From: Phycisphaerales bacterium
Lineage (GTDB): Bacteria; Planctomycetota; Phycisphaerae; Phycisphaerales; SM1A02
Length of the DNA stretch: 64,000 nucleotides
Assembly: GCA_029246705.1 (NCBI GenBank)
Contig: JAQWMQ010000035.1
Coordinates: forward strand, 1 to 64,000
Direction: 5' to 3'
Below the pieces are notes generated by a model, which did no database searches, was not told the DNA's origin, and was given only the letters and a program-made list of their open reading frames with translations. Within the stretch, counting starts at the first letter, position 1. Each line of letters starts with the position of its first letter. Below, in pieces: positions 44,678 to 53,187 of this stretch. Made by a program: the position numbers and the translations under genes.

Positions 44678-46194
44678 CCAGGAACGTCCTGCTGTGCCTG
44701 CTCTTCATGCTCGCAAGCATCGGCGGGCTCGCCCCTGCCGCCCAGGCGCAGGCCCAGTCCAAGCCATCCCGGATCGCCCTCGAACGTCAGATCATCAATG
44801 CCTTCGAACGGGACAATCTTCGCCGGGCGATGACGTTGATCGACCAGTACCTCGGACACTGGCCGAACGACATGGACATGCTCTACAACGCTGCCTGCGG
44901 ACACGCGATGCTGGGAGAACCCGATGAGGCCGCGGAGAGGCTGCTGGCCTCGGTGCGTGCGGGCTTCAGGGATTTCGATCACATGGAGACGGACCCGGAC
45001 CTCCGGGCGATCAGGCAGCACGAGGTCTTCCTCGCGATCCTCGAGGCCCGAGACCAGGTGAACAAACCACCGGCCGAGGAAACGAAGGAGACCCCGGACG
45101 GGGACGCCCCGTCCGAAGAGAAGCAGAGAGAAGTGGTGCTCGCACCTCGATCCAACCGAGGCTCGGAGGAATTCGCCGACTGGCAGGGACGCTATGCCGA
45201 GGGCTACCGGTATGAAAGTGATCCACGCCATCGACTGCATTTCGCATCTCCACTTGATGACCGGGCGCACCTGGAGATGACTTCGATGCTGGTCAGGCAG
45301 GCCGACCAGATGTCCGGTTCGCTCTTCGGCTCCTTCCAGCCGGACTGGATCTTCGTACTCGTCCCCGCACAGTCCGAGCAGGGCATCTTCTCGATCGACC
45401 CGTCAACACCCGGGTGGTACGAGCACTCGAGGCGAATGCTGGTGACCGCGGACATCGGGGCATCATTGAGGCATGAGTTCGCCCACGTCCTTCACTGGGG
45501 GCACATGGACCGAATCGGACAGAGACATCCGATGTGGGTCCAGGAAGGCCTCGCCGCGCTCTACGAGAACTATTCGATCGATGGAGCGAACCAGCGGATC
45601 AAGTTCCGAATCAATGAACGGCACAACATCGCACGCAAGCTGGTCATGGAGGGCGAAGCGCCACCCTGGCGCGAATTGCTGAAGATGGGGCCGACCCTGT
45701 TCATGAAGGGCGCGAACCGCAACTACCCGCTGGCACGCTCGATGTTTGAATTCATCGCGGACGAAGGCAAGCTGGAAGCCTGGTACGAGAACCTGGTCGA
45801 GAGCTGGTACGAGGACAAGACCGGCCGAGTCGCATTGGAAAAGACATTCGACGCCCCACTGAGGGATATCGAGCGCTCCTGGGAACGATGGGTCCGGGCG
45901 CGCGGTCGCTTCGACGACATGATCGACCAAGGGGACGCATCCATCGGCATCTCGGCGACGGATGCAGTCGATGGATGCATCGTGACCCGACTGATTCCCG
46001 GAGGAGGAGCGGCCGAGGCCGGAATGAAGAAGGACGACATCATCGTGCGGGTCGGGAATCAGACGGTGCGCTCCACCAGGGAACTGATGCTCGCGATCGC
46101 ACGCCGGAAGGTCGGCGAGGTCGTGGCGATCAGGGTCCGCCGTGGTTCGGACTACCTCGATCTGGCGGTCCGGATGAAACCCCTCGGTGGCTGA
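44674..46194 (+). CDS. exported PDZ-containing zinc metalloprotease (HExxH)
   Basis: A 506-residue protein with a signal peptide ending near AQAQA. Order: a short TPR-like helical region (about 35-125); a gluzincin peptidase core with SLRHEFAHVLHW (H267, E268, H271) and WVQEGLAALYE, where E291 would be the third zinc ligand; and a C-terminal PDZ domain at about 410-505 with LIPGGGAAEAGMKKDDIIVR. Probably a periplasmic or surface peptidase related to the peptidase MA/DUF1570-like class. Translationally coupled to purN. Confidence 0.82.
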   Translation: MTRNVLLCLLFMLASIGGLAPAAQAQAQSKPSRIALERQIINAFERDNLRRAMTLIDQYLGHWPNDMDMLYNAACGHAMLGEPDEAAERLLASVRAGFRDFDHMETDPDLRAIRQHEVFLAILEARDQVNKPPAEETKETPDGDAPSEEKQREVVLAPRSNRGSEEFADWQGRYAEGYRYESDPRHRLHFASPLDDRAHLEMTSMLVRQADQMSGSLFGSFQPDWIFVLVPAQSEQGIFSIDPSTPGWYEHSRRMLVTADIGASLRHEFAHVLHWGHMDRIGQRHPMWVQEGLAALYENYSIDGANQRIKFRINERHNIARKLVMEGEAPPWRELLKMGPTLFMKGANRNYPLARSMFEFIADEGKLEAWYENLVESWYEDKTGRVALEKTFDAPLRDIERSWERWVRARGRFDDMIDQGDASIGISATDAVDGCIVTRLIPGGGAAEAGMKKDDIIVRVGNQTVRSTRELMLAIARRKVGEVVAIRVRRGSDYLDLAVRMKPLGG

Positions 46195-46275
46195 AGGAAC
46201 CATGCCCCCCGAAGCAGGAATGGTCGCAGTTCCCATCCTCGCGTAAGATGTGGACTGAAAAGCGCATCGAGAGGC

Positions 46276-47130
46276 ATGCCGAAATCAGAAACCAGGACAT
46301 TTCGAAGTGATTTCCGCCGATTCTTCATCAAGGGGTTGGCGGTTCTTCTACCGACGGTGCTGACCCTCTGGATACTGGTGAAGGCCTACGAATTCATCGA
46401 TGTCACCATCGCCCAGCCGATCAACGGTGGAATCCGCTTCGTGATGGCACAGGCGACCCCCCATCTGGAGCTCTTCCAGAAGAACTTCGATCCGAGCGAA
46501 GTCGCCATCGAAAAGGAACTGGCCCGACTCAAGTCCGAGGAAGCGGCGAATGTGACCATGGCTTCGGTGACGAAGCAACTTCGCACGAACAAGATCATGA
46601 CCTGGTGGCAGGCCCGCTGGTACATGAACTTCATCGGAATCATCGTTGCGATCCTGGCCGTCTACATTGCAGGCAGGCTTCTCGGTGGATTCCTCGGTCG
46701 CCGCATCCAGGGCCGACTCGAAAGACTGCTCACAAGCATTCCACTCATCAAGCAGATCTACCCCTACGTCAAGCAGGTCGTGGACTTTCTCATCAGCGAC
46801 GACAAGCCTTTGAAATTCAACCGGGTCGTGATGGTTGAGTATCCGAGAAAAGGGCTTTGGTCCGTGGGGCTGGTCACCGGCGAGCCGATGCGGGTGGTCC
46901 AGGATCACATCACAGGGGTCGAAGGTCCCGGAATAACTGTTTTCGTTCCGAGTTCGCCCACGCCCTTCACCGGCTATACCATCACAGTGGCCAAGGACAG
47001 TTTGATCGAGATACCGATCTCGATCGACGAGGCGCTGCGATTCACCATAAGCGGCGGTGTACTGATTCCTTCCCACCAGGCCCCGAGGATTGAGGCATCG
47101 ACTCCGAGCGAACCGGACGAGCAAGCCTAG
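46276..47130 (+). CDS. DUF502 membrane protein
   Basis: A 284-residue protein of the DUF502 family: two transmembrane helices (about 20-42 and 113-135) and a soluble C-terminal domain. The family signature is the segment GRLERLLTSIPLIKQIYPYV and KQVVDFL, followed by FNRVVMVEYPRKGLWSVGLV and FVPSSPTPFTGYTITVAKDS. Function is not established; plant relatives (COV) affect membrane or vesicle processes. It precedes hpf, ptsN and HPr on the same strand and is probably cotranscribed with them. Confidence 0.9.
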   Translation: MPKSETRTFRSDFRRFFIKGLAVLLPTVLTLWILVKAYEFIDVTIAQPINGGIRFVMAQATPHLELFQKNFDPSEVAIEKELARLKSEEAANVTMASVTKQLRTNKIMTWWQARWYMNFIGIIVAILAVYIAGRLLGGFLGRRIQGRLERLLTSIPLIKQIYPYVKQVVDFLISDDKPLKFNRVVMVEYPRKGLWSVGLVTGEPMRVVQDHITGVEGPGITVFVPSSPTPFTGYTITVAKDSLIEIPISIDEALRFTISGGVLIPSHQAPRIEASTPSEPDEQA

Positions 47131-47173
47131 GGGACAGACAACCCGCCCGACTCCAGTGCAAAGGGATCCCAAG

Positions 47174-47470
47174 ATGCAAGTCAACGTGGTAGGCAGACGT
47201 GTCCAGGTGACACCCAGAATCTCCAGTTACGCGGAAGAGCGGGCTTCAAAGCTCCCCCACTACTTGGATCGGGTACAACAGGTGGATGTCGTCCTCGATC
47301 GAGAAGGCACGGACTTCGCCTGCGAGTTCAGGATCGACGTGGCAGGGCATTCGGATTTCATCTCGAATGCCACGCACGAGGACATCAATGCCTGCATCGA
47401 TCTCGCTCATGATCGTGCCGTACGACAGCTGAGCGACTGGAAAGAGAAACTCAGAGATTCCCATCGTTGA
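47174..47470 (+). CDS. hpf: ribosome hibernation promoting factor, short form
   Basis: A 98-residue HPF/RaiA-type protein; ATG 47174 (MQVNVVGRRVQVTPRISSYA) is the natural start. It binds the 30S decoding centre in stationary phase. Conserved pattern: ERASKLPHYLDRVQQVDVVL and the C-terminal CIDLAHDRAVRQLSDWKEKL. The dimerisation domain of the long form is absent. It is followed 37 bp later by ptsN, the same order as in many bacteria. Confidence 0.9.
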   Translation: MQVNVVGRRVQVTPRISSYAEERASKLPHYLDRVQQVDVVLDREGTDFACEFRIDVAGHSDFISNATHEDINACIDLAHDRAVRQLSDWKEKLRDSHR

Positions 47471-47507
47471 TCCACCATCTGGATCAGCCAAAGACCCGAG
47501 GTACCCC

Positions 47508-47981
47508 ATGAAGCTCCGAGACATAGTCGTCGAACAAGCGATCATCCCCCAGTTGACATCCACCAAGCGGGACGATGTGATCACAGAACTCATCGATGCA
47601 CTGGTTGAGGCCGGCTCAGTCGACGCCTCGCTGCAGGAGGAGTTCGTCAAGGCGGTCCTCAGCAGGGAGAGAAAGGGCTCCACGGGCTTCGGACACGGCG
47701 TTGCCGTACCCCACGTGAAGAGTCCGAAGGTCGAGAAGCTGACCGTGGCGATCGGCGTGTCGACGGAGGGCATCGACTTCAAGGCACTCGACAAGGAACC
47801 GGTGTACTCGCTGTTTCTCCTGATGAGTCCCGAGGATCGCCCCGAGGAGCACCTTGATGCGATGGAGGCGATATTCGGTAACCTGCAGGACGACCAGTTC
47901 AGGAAATTCCTTCGACAGGCATCATCGGTCGCAGACGTGGTGACATTGCTTGACGAAGCGGATACCACCCAGGTGCGTTGA
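47508..47981 (+). CDS. ptsN: PTS IIA-like nitrogen regulatory protein
   Basis: A 157-residue EIIA of the Ntr/fructose class. The phosphorylated His is H69 in GFGHGVAVPHVKSPKV. Further family features: SRERKGSTGF, VAIGVSTEGIDFKALDKEPV and PEEHLDAMEAIFGNL. No transport domains are fused, so the role is regulatory. The gene sits between hpf and the HPr gene, the latter starting after the ptsN stop. Confidence 0.94.
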   Translation: MKLRDIVVEQAIIPQLTSTKRDDVITELIDALVEAGSVDASLQEEFVKAVLSRERKGSTGFGHGVAVPHVKSPKVEKLTVAIGVSTEGIDFKALDKEPVYSLFLLMSPEDRPEEHLDAMEAIFGNLQDDQFRKFLRQASSVADVVTLLDEADTTQVR

Positions 47982-48022
47982 AACCGGACTTCTCATCGAC
48001 TCAAGTTCGTCGGAATTGCCGC

Positions 48023-48298
48023 GTGAAGAAAGTAACGGTCAAGATCAAGAACAAGCTCGGCTTGCATGCACGGCCCGCGATGACCTTCGCGGAAAAGGCT
48101 GCTGAGTTTTCCTCTGACATCACGGTTCGAAGATCCGATTCGGACAGCACCGTCGACGGCAAATCGATCATGCAGATCCTGATGCTTGCCGGGACCATGG
48201 GGACCGAGCTGGTCATTTCCGCGGACGGACAGGATGCAGGAGATGCCCTCAAGACCCTCAAGGCGCTGGTCGAAGCCAGGTTCGAGGAAGACGAATAG
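48023..48298 (+). CDS. ptsH: HPr-like phosphocarrier protein
   Basis: A 91-residue HPr. I prefer GTG 48023 because it gives MKKVTVKIKNKLGLHARPAM and places the phosphorylated His at position 15, as in known HPr; a TTG at 47978 would add 15 unlikely residues. The regulatory Ser is in DGKSIMQILML (S48), so the protein could also be a target of HPr kinase. Enzyme I and HPr kinase genes are not in the window. Weak ribosome-binding site. Confidence 0.92.
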   Translation: MKKVTVKIKNKLGLHARPAMTFAEKAAEFSSDITVRRSDSDSTVDGKSIMQILMLAGTMGTELVISADGQDAGDALKTLKALVEARFEEDE

Positions 48299-48325
48299 GG
48301 ACAGTCTAGGGACAGTCCCAGGGAC

Positions 48326-49348
48326 TCAGCCGACGATTTCGGGGCCGGCCTCGCGAGACAGCAGCGAATCAATCGCGTCTCGTGCCGACACCCCCTCGAA
48401 CAACACGTCGTTGACCGCTGACAGAATCGGTACCTCGACCTCGAAGCGTTCCACCAGCGTCATGATGGCACGGGTCGTCGCAACGCCCTCCACCACGCAC
48501 ATGCTCTCCTCGAGGTAGCGCTCGAGGGGCACACCCCGGCCGATGGCTTCGCCACAACTGCGATTGCGCCCCTCGGGGCTGAAGCAGGTGGTTGCCAGAT
48601 CCCCCACTCCAGCAACACCGAAGAAGGTCTCCGGCCTGGCACCCATGGCCGACCCCAGCCGAACGATTTCCGCGAGCCCGCGGGCAAGCAGAGCACTCTT
48701 TGCATTCATGCCCGCGCCGAGGCCATCAAGTATGCCGGCCGCGATCGCAACGACGTTCTTGATGGCGCCGGCGAATTCAACACCCAGGACATCCGAGCTG
48801 GTGTAGATCCTGAGCCAGCGGGTCGAGAAGGCGTCCTGGACGAATTCCGTGGCGGCGGGATCAGCGCCTGCGGCGACCATGATCGCGATCTGGTGTCGAG
48901 CCAGTTCACTGGCGATGGTGGGACCGGACAGGCACACCGTGGAGCAACCGCTTCCATCGAAGATCGAGTCGAGTATCTCCGTGGGACGCTCGAGGGATTC
49001 GATCTCGACGCCCTTGGCGACACTGACCAGGACCGGCGAACCATCCAGCTGATCCTTCAGCTTCATGAAGACGGACCGTACGAATTGGCAGGGAATGGCG
49101 CAGACCACGAGATCCGCTCCCTCGAGCGCGTGGCGAGCATCGGTGCAGACCTCGATCGACTCACCGAGTCGATACCCGGGAAGCCGGTCCGACAGCCGGG
49201 TCCTGGCCAACTGCTCGACATGGTCGGGGAAAGGACCCCACAATCGAACCTGATGGTCACCACAGGCGAGAGCCTCGGCCATCACCAGCCCCATCTGCCC
49301 GTCTCCGATCACGGTCATTCGTCGGTGTGCTGGGCCAGTCTCGGTCAT
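48326..49348 (-). CDS. gpsA: glycerol-3-phosphate dehydrogenase [NAD(P)+]
   Basis: A 340-residue GpsA that makes sn-glycerol-3-phosphate for phospholipids. ATG 49348 has an AAGGAG site; the longer open frame upstream is not coding-like. Motifs: VIGDGQMGLVMAEALACGDH (Rossmann), VSVAKGVE, CLSGPTIASELARH, the catalytic Lys in EFAGAIKNVVAIAAGILDGL, and GVGDLATTCFSPEGRNRSCG. It converges with the HPr gene. Confidence 0.95.
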   Translation of the reverse strand: MTETGPAHRRMTVIGDGQMGLVMAEALACGDHQVRLWGPFPDHVEQLARTRLSDRLPGYRLGESIEVCTDARHALEGADLVVCAIPCQFVRSVFMKLKDQLDGSPVLVSVAKGVEIESLERPTEILDSIFDGSGCSTVCLSGPTIASELARHQIAIMVAAGADPAATEFVQDAFSTRWLRIYTSSDVLGVEFAGAIKNVVAIAAGILDGLGAGMNAKSALLARGLAEIVRLGSAMGARPETFFGVAGVGDLATTCFSPEGRNRSCGEAIGRGVPLERYLEESMCVVEGVATTRAIMTLVERFEVEVPILSAVNDVLFEGVSARDAIDSLLSREAGPEIVG

Positions 49349-49606
49349 CCAGTCGCTCCTTGGAAGGGGAAATTGGCATTCATCAGCGAGCCGCCCGATC
49401 GAGTCTCGCTGCCGCTGGCTCAGGGTATCGACATACCCATCCCCCGGCTGACGGGAAATCACGATAGCCGGGGTCCACAACGAACCAGAGGCTTGTTGGA
49501 GGCGTAGAGTTGTCTGGTGAGTTCCGCTCCACGGTCGACCGGAGTAGACTGCCCCACCGGGAAACAGGCCTGACGAGGCCCCCCCCACAGACCAGGAGTC
49601 CACCGG

Positions 49607-51670
49607 ATGAGCGAATCGATCGAGCCCGCAGCTGGCGAAGCCACCATGTTCCCCGCCAGCGGTACTCAGGAGCGAATCTTCGACGAGAGCGGGGCCCAAC
49701 GGCTGGAAAGACAGCTGTTCTTCGCCTTGTTGGGTGGCATGCTGCTGCTGGTGGCATGGCTGGGACGCTTCGCGTTCGGGTTCGACCAGCAGGTGGCGGA
49801 TGTAGCCGCGACCCTGGGCGCGCTCATCCTGGTGTTCCCCCTCGCCCGCGGTGCGATGAAGGAGATTCTGGCTGGACGTCCCTCAAGCGACTCCCTGGCC
49901 TGCCTGGCGGTCCTTGCCGCCATCGCGGTCAGTGAATTCCTGGCCGCAGGTTTCCTCGCCTTCTTCCTCTGGCTTGCCGAGCTGATCCTCTCACGTACTG
50001 CCTGGGGCGCACAAAGGGCCATCCGCGAGCTCGTGGAACTGACCCCGGACATCGCCCGACTGGTCGATGAAGATGGAAATGACAGGGAATGCCGACTGTC
50101 GGAGGTCACCACGGGGTCGATCGTCCGAGTGCGACCCGGTGAGAACCTGCCGGTCGACGGACGAGTCATCGATGGACGAACCGACATCAACCAGGCCTCC
50201 CTCACCGGTGAGGCCATTCCGATCGAAGCCACCAAGGGCACCGAAGTCTACGCAGGCACTGCCAACCTCACCGGACAGATCGATGTCGAAGTGACCGCCA
50301 TCGCCGGCGAGACGACCATCGGCAAGGTCGAGCAACTCATCCGCGAAGCCGAATCAAGCCGCAGTCAGCGTCAGGAGCTCATCGAGAACCTGGCCGCCTA
50401 CTACGTACCCGTGGTCCTGATGGTCGCGATGCTGGTCTGGTTCTTCAATGCCAAGAGTTCGGACCCGGTGGTGAAGGCCGACGCCGCAGTGCGTGCGATC
50501 ACGGTCCTCGTGGTCACCTGTCCGGGTGCACTGCTGATCTCGTATCCAACGGCCATGGTGGCCGCATTCGCGTCCGCGGCACGTCTTGGCATCATGATCA
50601 AGCAGACCCGGACCCTCGAAGCCGCAGGCAACATCGACACCGTGGTCATGGACAAGACCGGCACCCTCACCACCGGCAAGTTCGCGGTGAGCCGCCTGGT
50701 TCCTGCCGAGGGCATCGAAGGCGCCGTCCTCCTGCAGGCAGCCGCCGATGCCGAACAAGCCTCGAACCACCCGCTTGCGCGCAGCATCCTCGAGACGGCA
50801 CAACGAGCGCGAATCACCCCACGCAAGCTCGGTGGCTACAGCGAAGTCCACGGACGAGGCGTCAAGGGCGAGACCTCCGACGGCATGTTGCATGCCGGTC
50901 GAGCCGGCTGGCTGCTCGAGCTGAACCCCGGCATCGAAGCCGACCTCCGAGCGGTCGAGGAGAAGATCGAGGGCATGTCCGGTGTCCACGTCATGATCGG
51001 TGACAAGTATCTCGGCGCAGTCGGTCTCGAGGACAAGCTTCGAATGAACGCCCGAGAGGTCGTGGCCAGCCTTCGAGAGGCAGGCGTGCGCAGGGTCTGC
51101 ATCTTCACGGGAGACCGACTCTCGGTGGCGAAGCGGGTCGGCCAGACGGTCGGCGTCGACTCCATCGAGGCGGAATGCCTGCCCGAGGAGAAGCACGAGG
51201 AGCTGAAGTACCTGATCTCCAAGGGACACCGAACCCTGGTGGTCGGTGACGGCATCAATGACGGTCCGATCCTGGCCTCCGCCGACGTCGGGGTCGCCAT
51301 GGGACTCTCCGGCTCGGACATCGCCACGAACTCCGCAGGTGTCGCGCTGATGAACGACGATCTGCGCCACGTGCCGTTCCTGCTGGACCTGGCCCGCAAG
51401 ACCAAGACGATCGTCGCCCAGAACATCGGAGTCAGCCTGCTGCTCGCACTGATCGGCCTGGCCCTTGCGGCCACCGGCCAGATCGACATCTACGTGACCC
51501 CCTTCTATCAGGCGGTCGCCTACGTCTTCGTGATCGCAAACAGCCTGCGACTGGTTCGATTCGGCGAGGATTTCGCCGAAGAGGAACAGCGGAGGCTGGC
51601 TGAAATCGCCAGTCAGAGAGCCAAGCCTCGACGCCGCGCGATGAAAAGTCCTGCGACAGCGGCCTCCTGA
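49607..51670 (+). CDS. P-type (P1B-like) metal ATPase with CPG motif
   Basis: A 687-residue P-type ATPase. Catalytic elements are intact: TGE (T200-E202), the phosphorylated Asp in DKTGTLTTGK (D349), the P1B-specific HP motif in ASNHPLARSI, and GDGINDGP (547-554). The membrane metal motif reads TCPGALLISYPTAMVAA, i.e. CPG (C305-G307) in place of the usual CPC, CPH or SPC. No N-terminal metal-binding domain. P1B pumps export Cu+, Zn2+, Co2+ or similar; the unusual motif leaves the ion open. Strong AGGAG site; a small membrane peptide follows. Confidence 0.88.
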   Translation: MSESIEPAAGEATMFPASGTQERIFDESGAQRLERQLFFALLGGMLLLVAWLGRFAFGFDQQVADVAATLGALILVFPLARGAMKEILAGRPSSDSLACLAVLAAIAVSEFLAAGFLAFFLWLAELILSRTAWGAQRAIRELVELTPDIARLVDEDGNDRECRLSEVTTGSIVRVRPGENLPVDGRVIDGRTDINQASLTGEAIPIEATKGTEVYAGTANLTGQIDVEVTAIAGETTIGKVEQLIREAESSRSQRQELIENLAAYYVPVVLMVAMLVWFFNAKSSDPVVKADAAVRAITVLVVTCPGALLISYPTAMVAAFASAARLGIMIKQTRTLEAAGNIDTVVMDKTGTLTTGKFAVSRLVPAEGIEGAVLLQAAADAEQASNHPLARSILETAQRARITPRKLGGYSEVHGRGVKGETSDGMLHAGRAGWLLELNPGIEADLRAVEEKIEGMSGVHVMIGDKYLGAVGLEDKLRMNAREVVASLREAGVRRVCIFTGDRLSVAKRVGQTVGVDSIEAECLPEEKHEELKYLISKGHRTLVVGDGINDGPILASADVGVAMGLSGSDIATNSAGVALMNDDLRHVPFLLDLARKTKTIVAQNIGVSLLLALIGLALAATGQIDIYVTPFYQAVAYVFVIANSLRLVRFGEDFAEEEQRRLAEIASQRAKPRRRAMKSPATAAS

Positions 51671-51778
51671 GGCCGGGAAACCGATCCACGACCTGGTCAG
51701 CTGAAATCACACGGACACGATGCCCAACAAGTCTTCGAGCCCTTCATCCGGGGGGCATGAAGCCAAGAGGAGGCAACC

Positions 51779-51919
51779 GTGTCGAATCTCATCTCAACCA
51801 TCGATCCAATGATCTCGTCCGGCGTACTGGCAGTGGGAACCGCTGCGGCACTCATGATCGGGCTGAGCCTCGTCATCTTCGGTCTCTGGAGTGCGCTGGA
51901 CTACCTGGTCTTCCAATGA
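51779..51919 (+). CDS. 46-residue single-helix membrane peptide
   Basis: A GTG-initiated ORF with a near-perfect GAGGAGG Shine-Dalgarno at 51767-51773, 5 bp before the start. It encodes MSNLISTIDPMISSGVLAVG, then a hydrophobic helix with ALMIGLSLVIFGLWSAL and an end DYLVFQ. It lies 108 bp after the metal ATPase on the same strand. Size and position recall small regulatory subunits of membrane pumps, but this is inference. Hairpin sequences follow the stop at about 51920-51980. Confidence 0.55.
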   Translation: MSNLISTIDPMISSGVLAVGTAAALMIGLSLVIFGLWSALDYLVFQ

Positions 51920-51998
51920 AAGCGGCGCACTCAAGGCGTGCGCCACGAGAGGACCGCCCCTGAAGAGGGGCAGGTCCGGGGGTACTGAATACGGGCAG

Positions 51999-53075
51999 TC
52001 AGGCGACGGTGATCGAATCGTCGAGGTAGACGTCCTGAATGGCGTTCAGAAGCTGGACGCCATCCTTCATGGGGCGCTGGAAGGCCTTGCGTCCCGAGAT
52101 CATGCCCAGACCACCGGCACGCTTGTTGATGACGGCGGTGCGGACCGCCTGTCCGAAGTCGTTCTCGCCGGAGCCGCCTCCCGAATTGATGAGCCCCATT
52201 CGACCGCAGTAGCAGTTGAGGATCTGGTAGCGACAGAGATCCACGGGGTGATCGGTCGCGAGGTCCGAATACATGCGGGAATCGTACTTGCCGAACGAGG
52301 CGCCGCCTTCGTTGAGGGCGATGTACCCACCGTTCACTTCAGCCTGCTTCTGCTTGATGATGTCCGCCTCGATGGTGACACCGAGGTGGTTCGCCTGCCC
52401 AGTCAGGTCGGCGGAGACGTGGAAGTCCTTGCCGTCCTTCTTGAAGGCGGGGTTGCGGAGGTAGCACCAGAGAACGGTCGCCATGCCCAGCTCGTGGGCC
52501 TGCTGGAAGGCTTCCGAGATCTCGACGATCTGACGGTGTGACTGTTCCGAGCCGAAGTAGATCGTCGCACCGACGGCGGTGGCACCCAGGTTCCAGGCTT
52601 CCTCGACCGAGCCGTAGAGGATCTCGTCGTACTCGTTGGGGTAGGTCAGCAGTTCGTTGTGGTTCAGCTTGACCAGGAACGGGATCTTGTGTGCGTACTT
52701 GCGCGAGACCGAACCAAGGACCCCGAAGGTCGTGGCCACGGCGTTGCATCCACCCTCGATCGCGAGCTTGACGATGTTTTCACCGTCGAAATACAGGGGG
52801 TTGGCCGCAAAGGAAGCACCAGCGGAGTGTTCGATGCCCTGGTCGACCGGAAGCATGGAGAGGTAGCCGGTGTTGGCCAGCCGGCCGGTCCCGATGATCT
52901 GCTGCAGTGACTTGAGTACCTGGGGACTGCGATCGGTCTGCGCGAAGATGCGGTCGACCCAGTCCGGCCCCGGGATGTGGAGAAGCGAGCTGTCGACCTT
53001 GGCCACATGGTTCAGCAGGCTTTCGGCCTCGTTGCCGAGCAGTTCTTCGGTTCGAGCGTGATTGACGGTTGTCAT
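51999..53075 (-). CDS. fbaB: class I fructose-bisphosphate aldolase (DhnA/FbaB type)
   Basis: A 358-residue aldolase of the archaeal-type class I (DhnA) family, cleaving fructose-1,6-bisphosphate without metal through a Schiff base. Key segments: [72 protein letters not shown] with the probable Schiff-base Lys region, and [20 protein letters not shown], the phosphate-binding loop. Start ATG 53075. Divergent from the exchanger gene. Confidence 0.92.
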   Translation of the reverse strand: MTTVNHARTEELLGNEAESLLNHVAKVDSSLLHIPGPDWVDRIFAQTDRSPQVLKSLQQIIGTGRLANTGYLSMLPVDQGIEHSAGASFAANPLYFDGENIVKLAIEGGCNAVATTFGVLGSVSRKYAHKIPFLVKLNHNELLTYPNEYDEILYGSVEEAWNLGATAVGATIYFGSEQSHRQIVEISEAFQQAHELGMATVLWCYLRNPAFKKDGKDFHVSADLTGQANHLGVTIEADIIKQKQAEVNGGYIALNEGGASFGKYDSRMYSDLATDHPVDLCRYQILNCYCGRMGLINSGGGSGENDFGQAVRTAVINKRAGGLGMISGRKAFQRPMKDGVQLLNAIQDVYLDDSITVA

Positions 53076-53148
53076 CCGGACTCCTCAAGATTCAGCGTGT
53101 TGGGGGGGGGACTGTTCGACGAACATGGTAACCAGCCCACACCGGAAG

Positions 53149-53186
53149 TTGAAACGGATTGGAGCCGGAGTCCTATACTCGGCTCC
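53149..53186 (+). promoter_or_regulatory. promoter with an inverted repeat around the -10 box
   Basis: TTGAAA (53149-53154) and TATACT (53174-53179) are 19 bp apart. A perfect 7 bp inverted repeat, GGAGCCG (53161-53167) and CGGCTCC (53180-53186), flanks the -10 box and looks like an operator. The exchanger ATG is only 8 bp after TATACT, so the mRNA would be leaderless or nearly so. Confidence 0.45.
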
Positions 53187-53187
53187 A

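Noticed and set aside
48296-48325. repeated TAGGGACAGTC after the HPr gene
   Set aside because: Two short copies and a partial third, too short to support a mobile element or a terminator.
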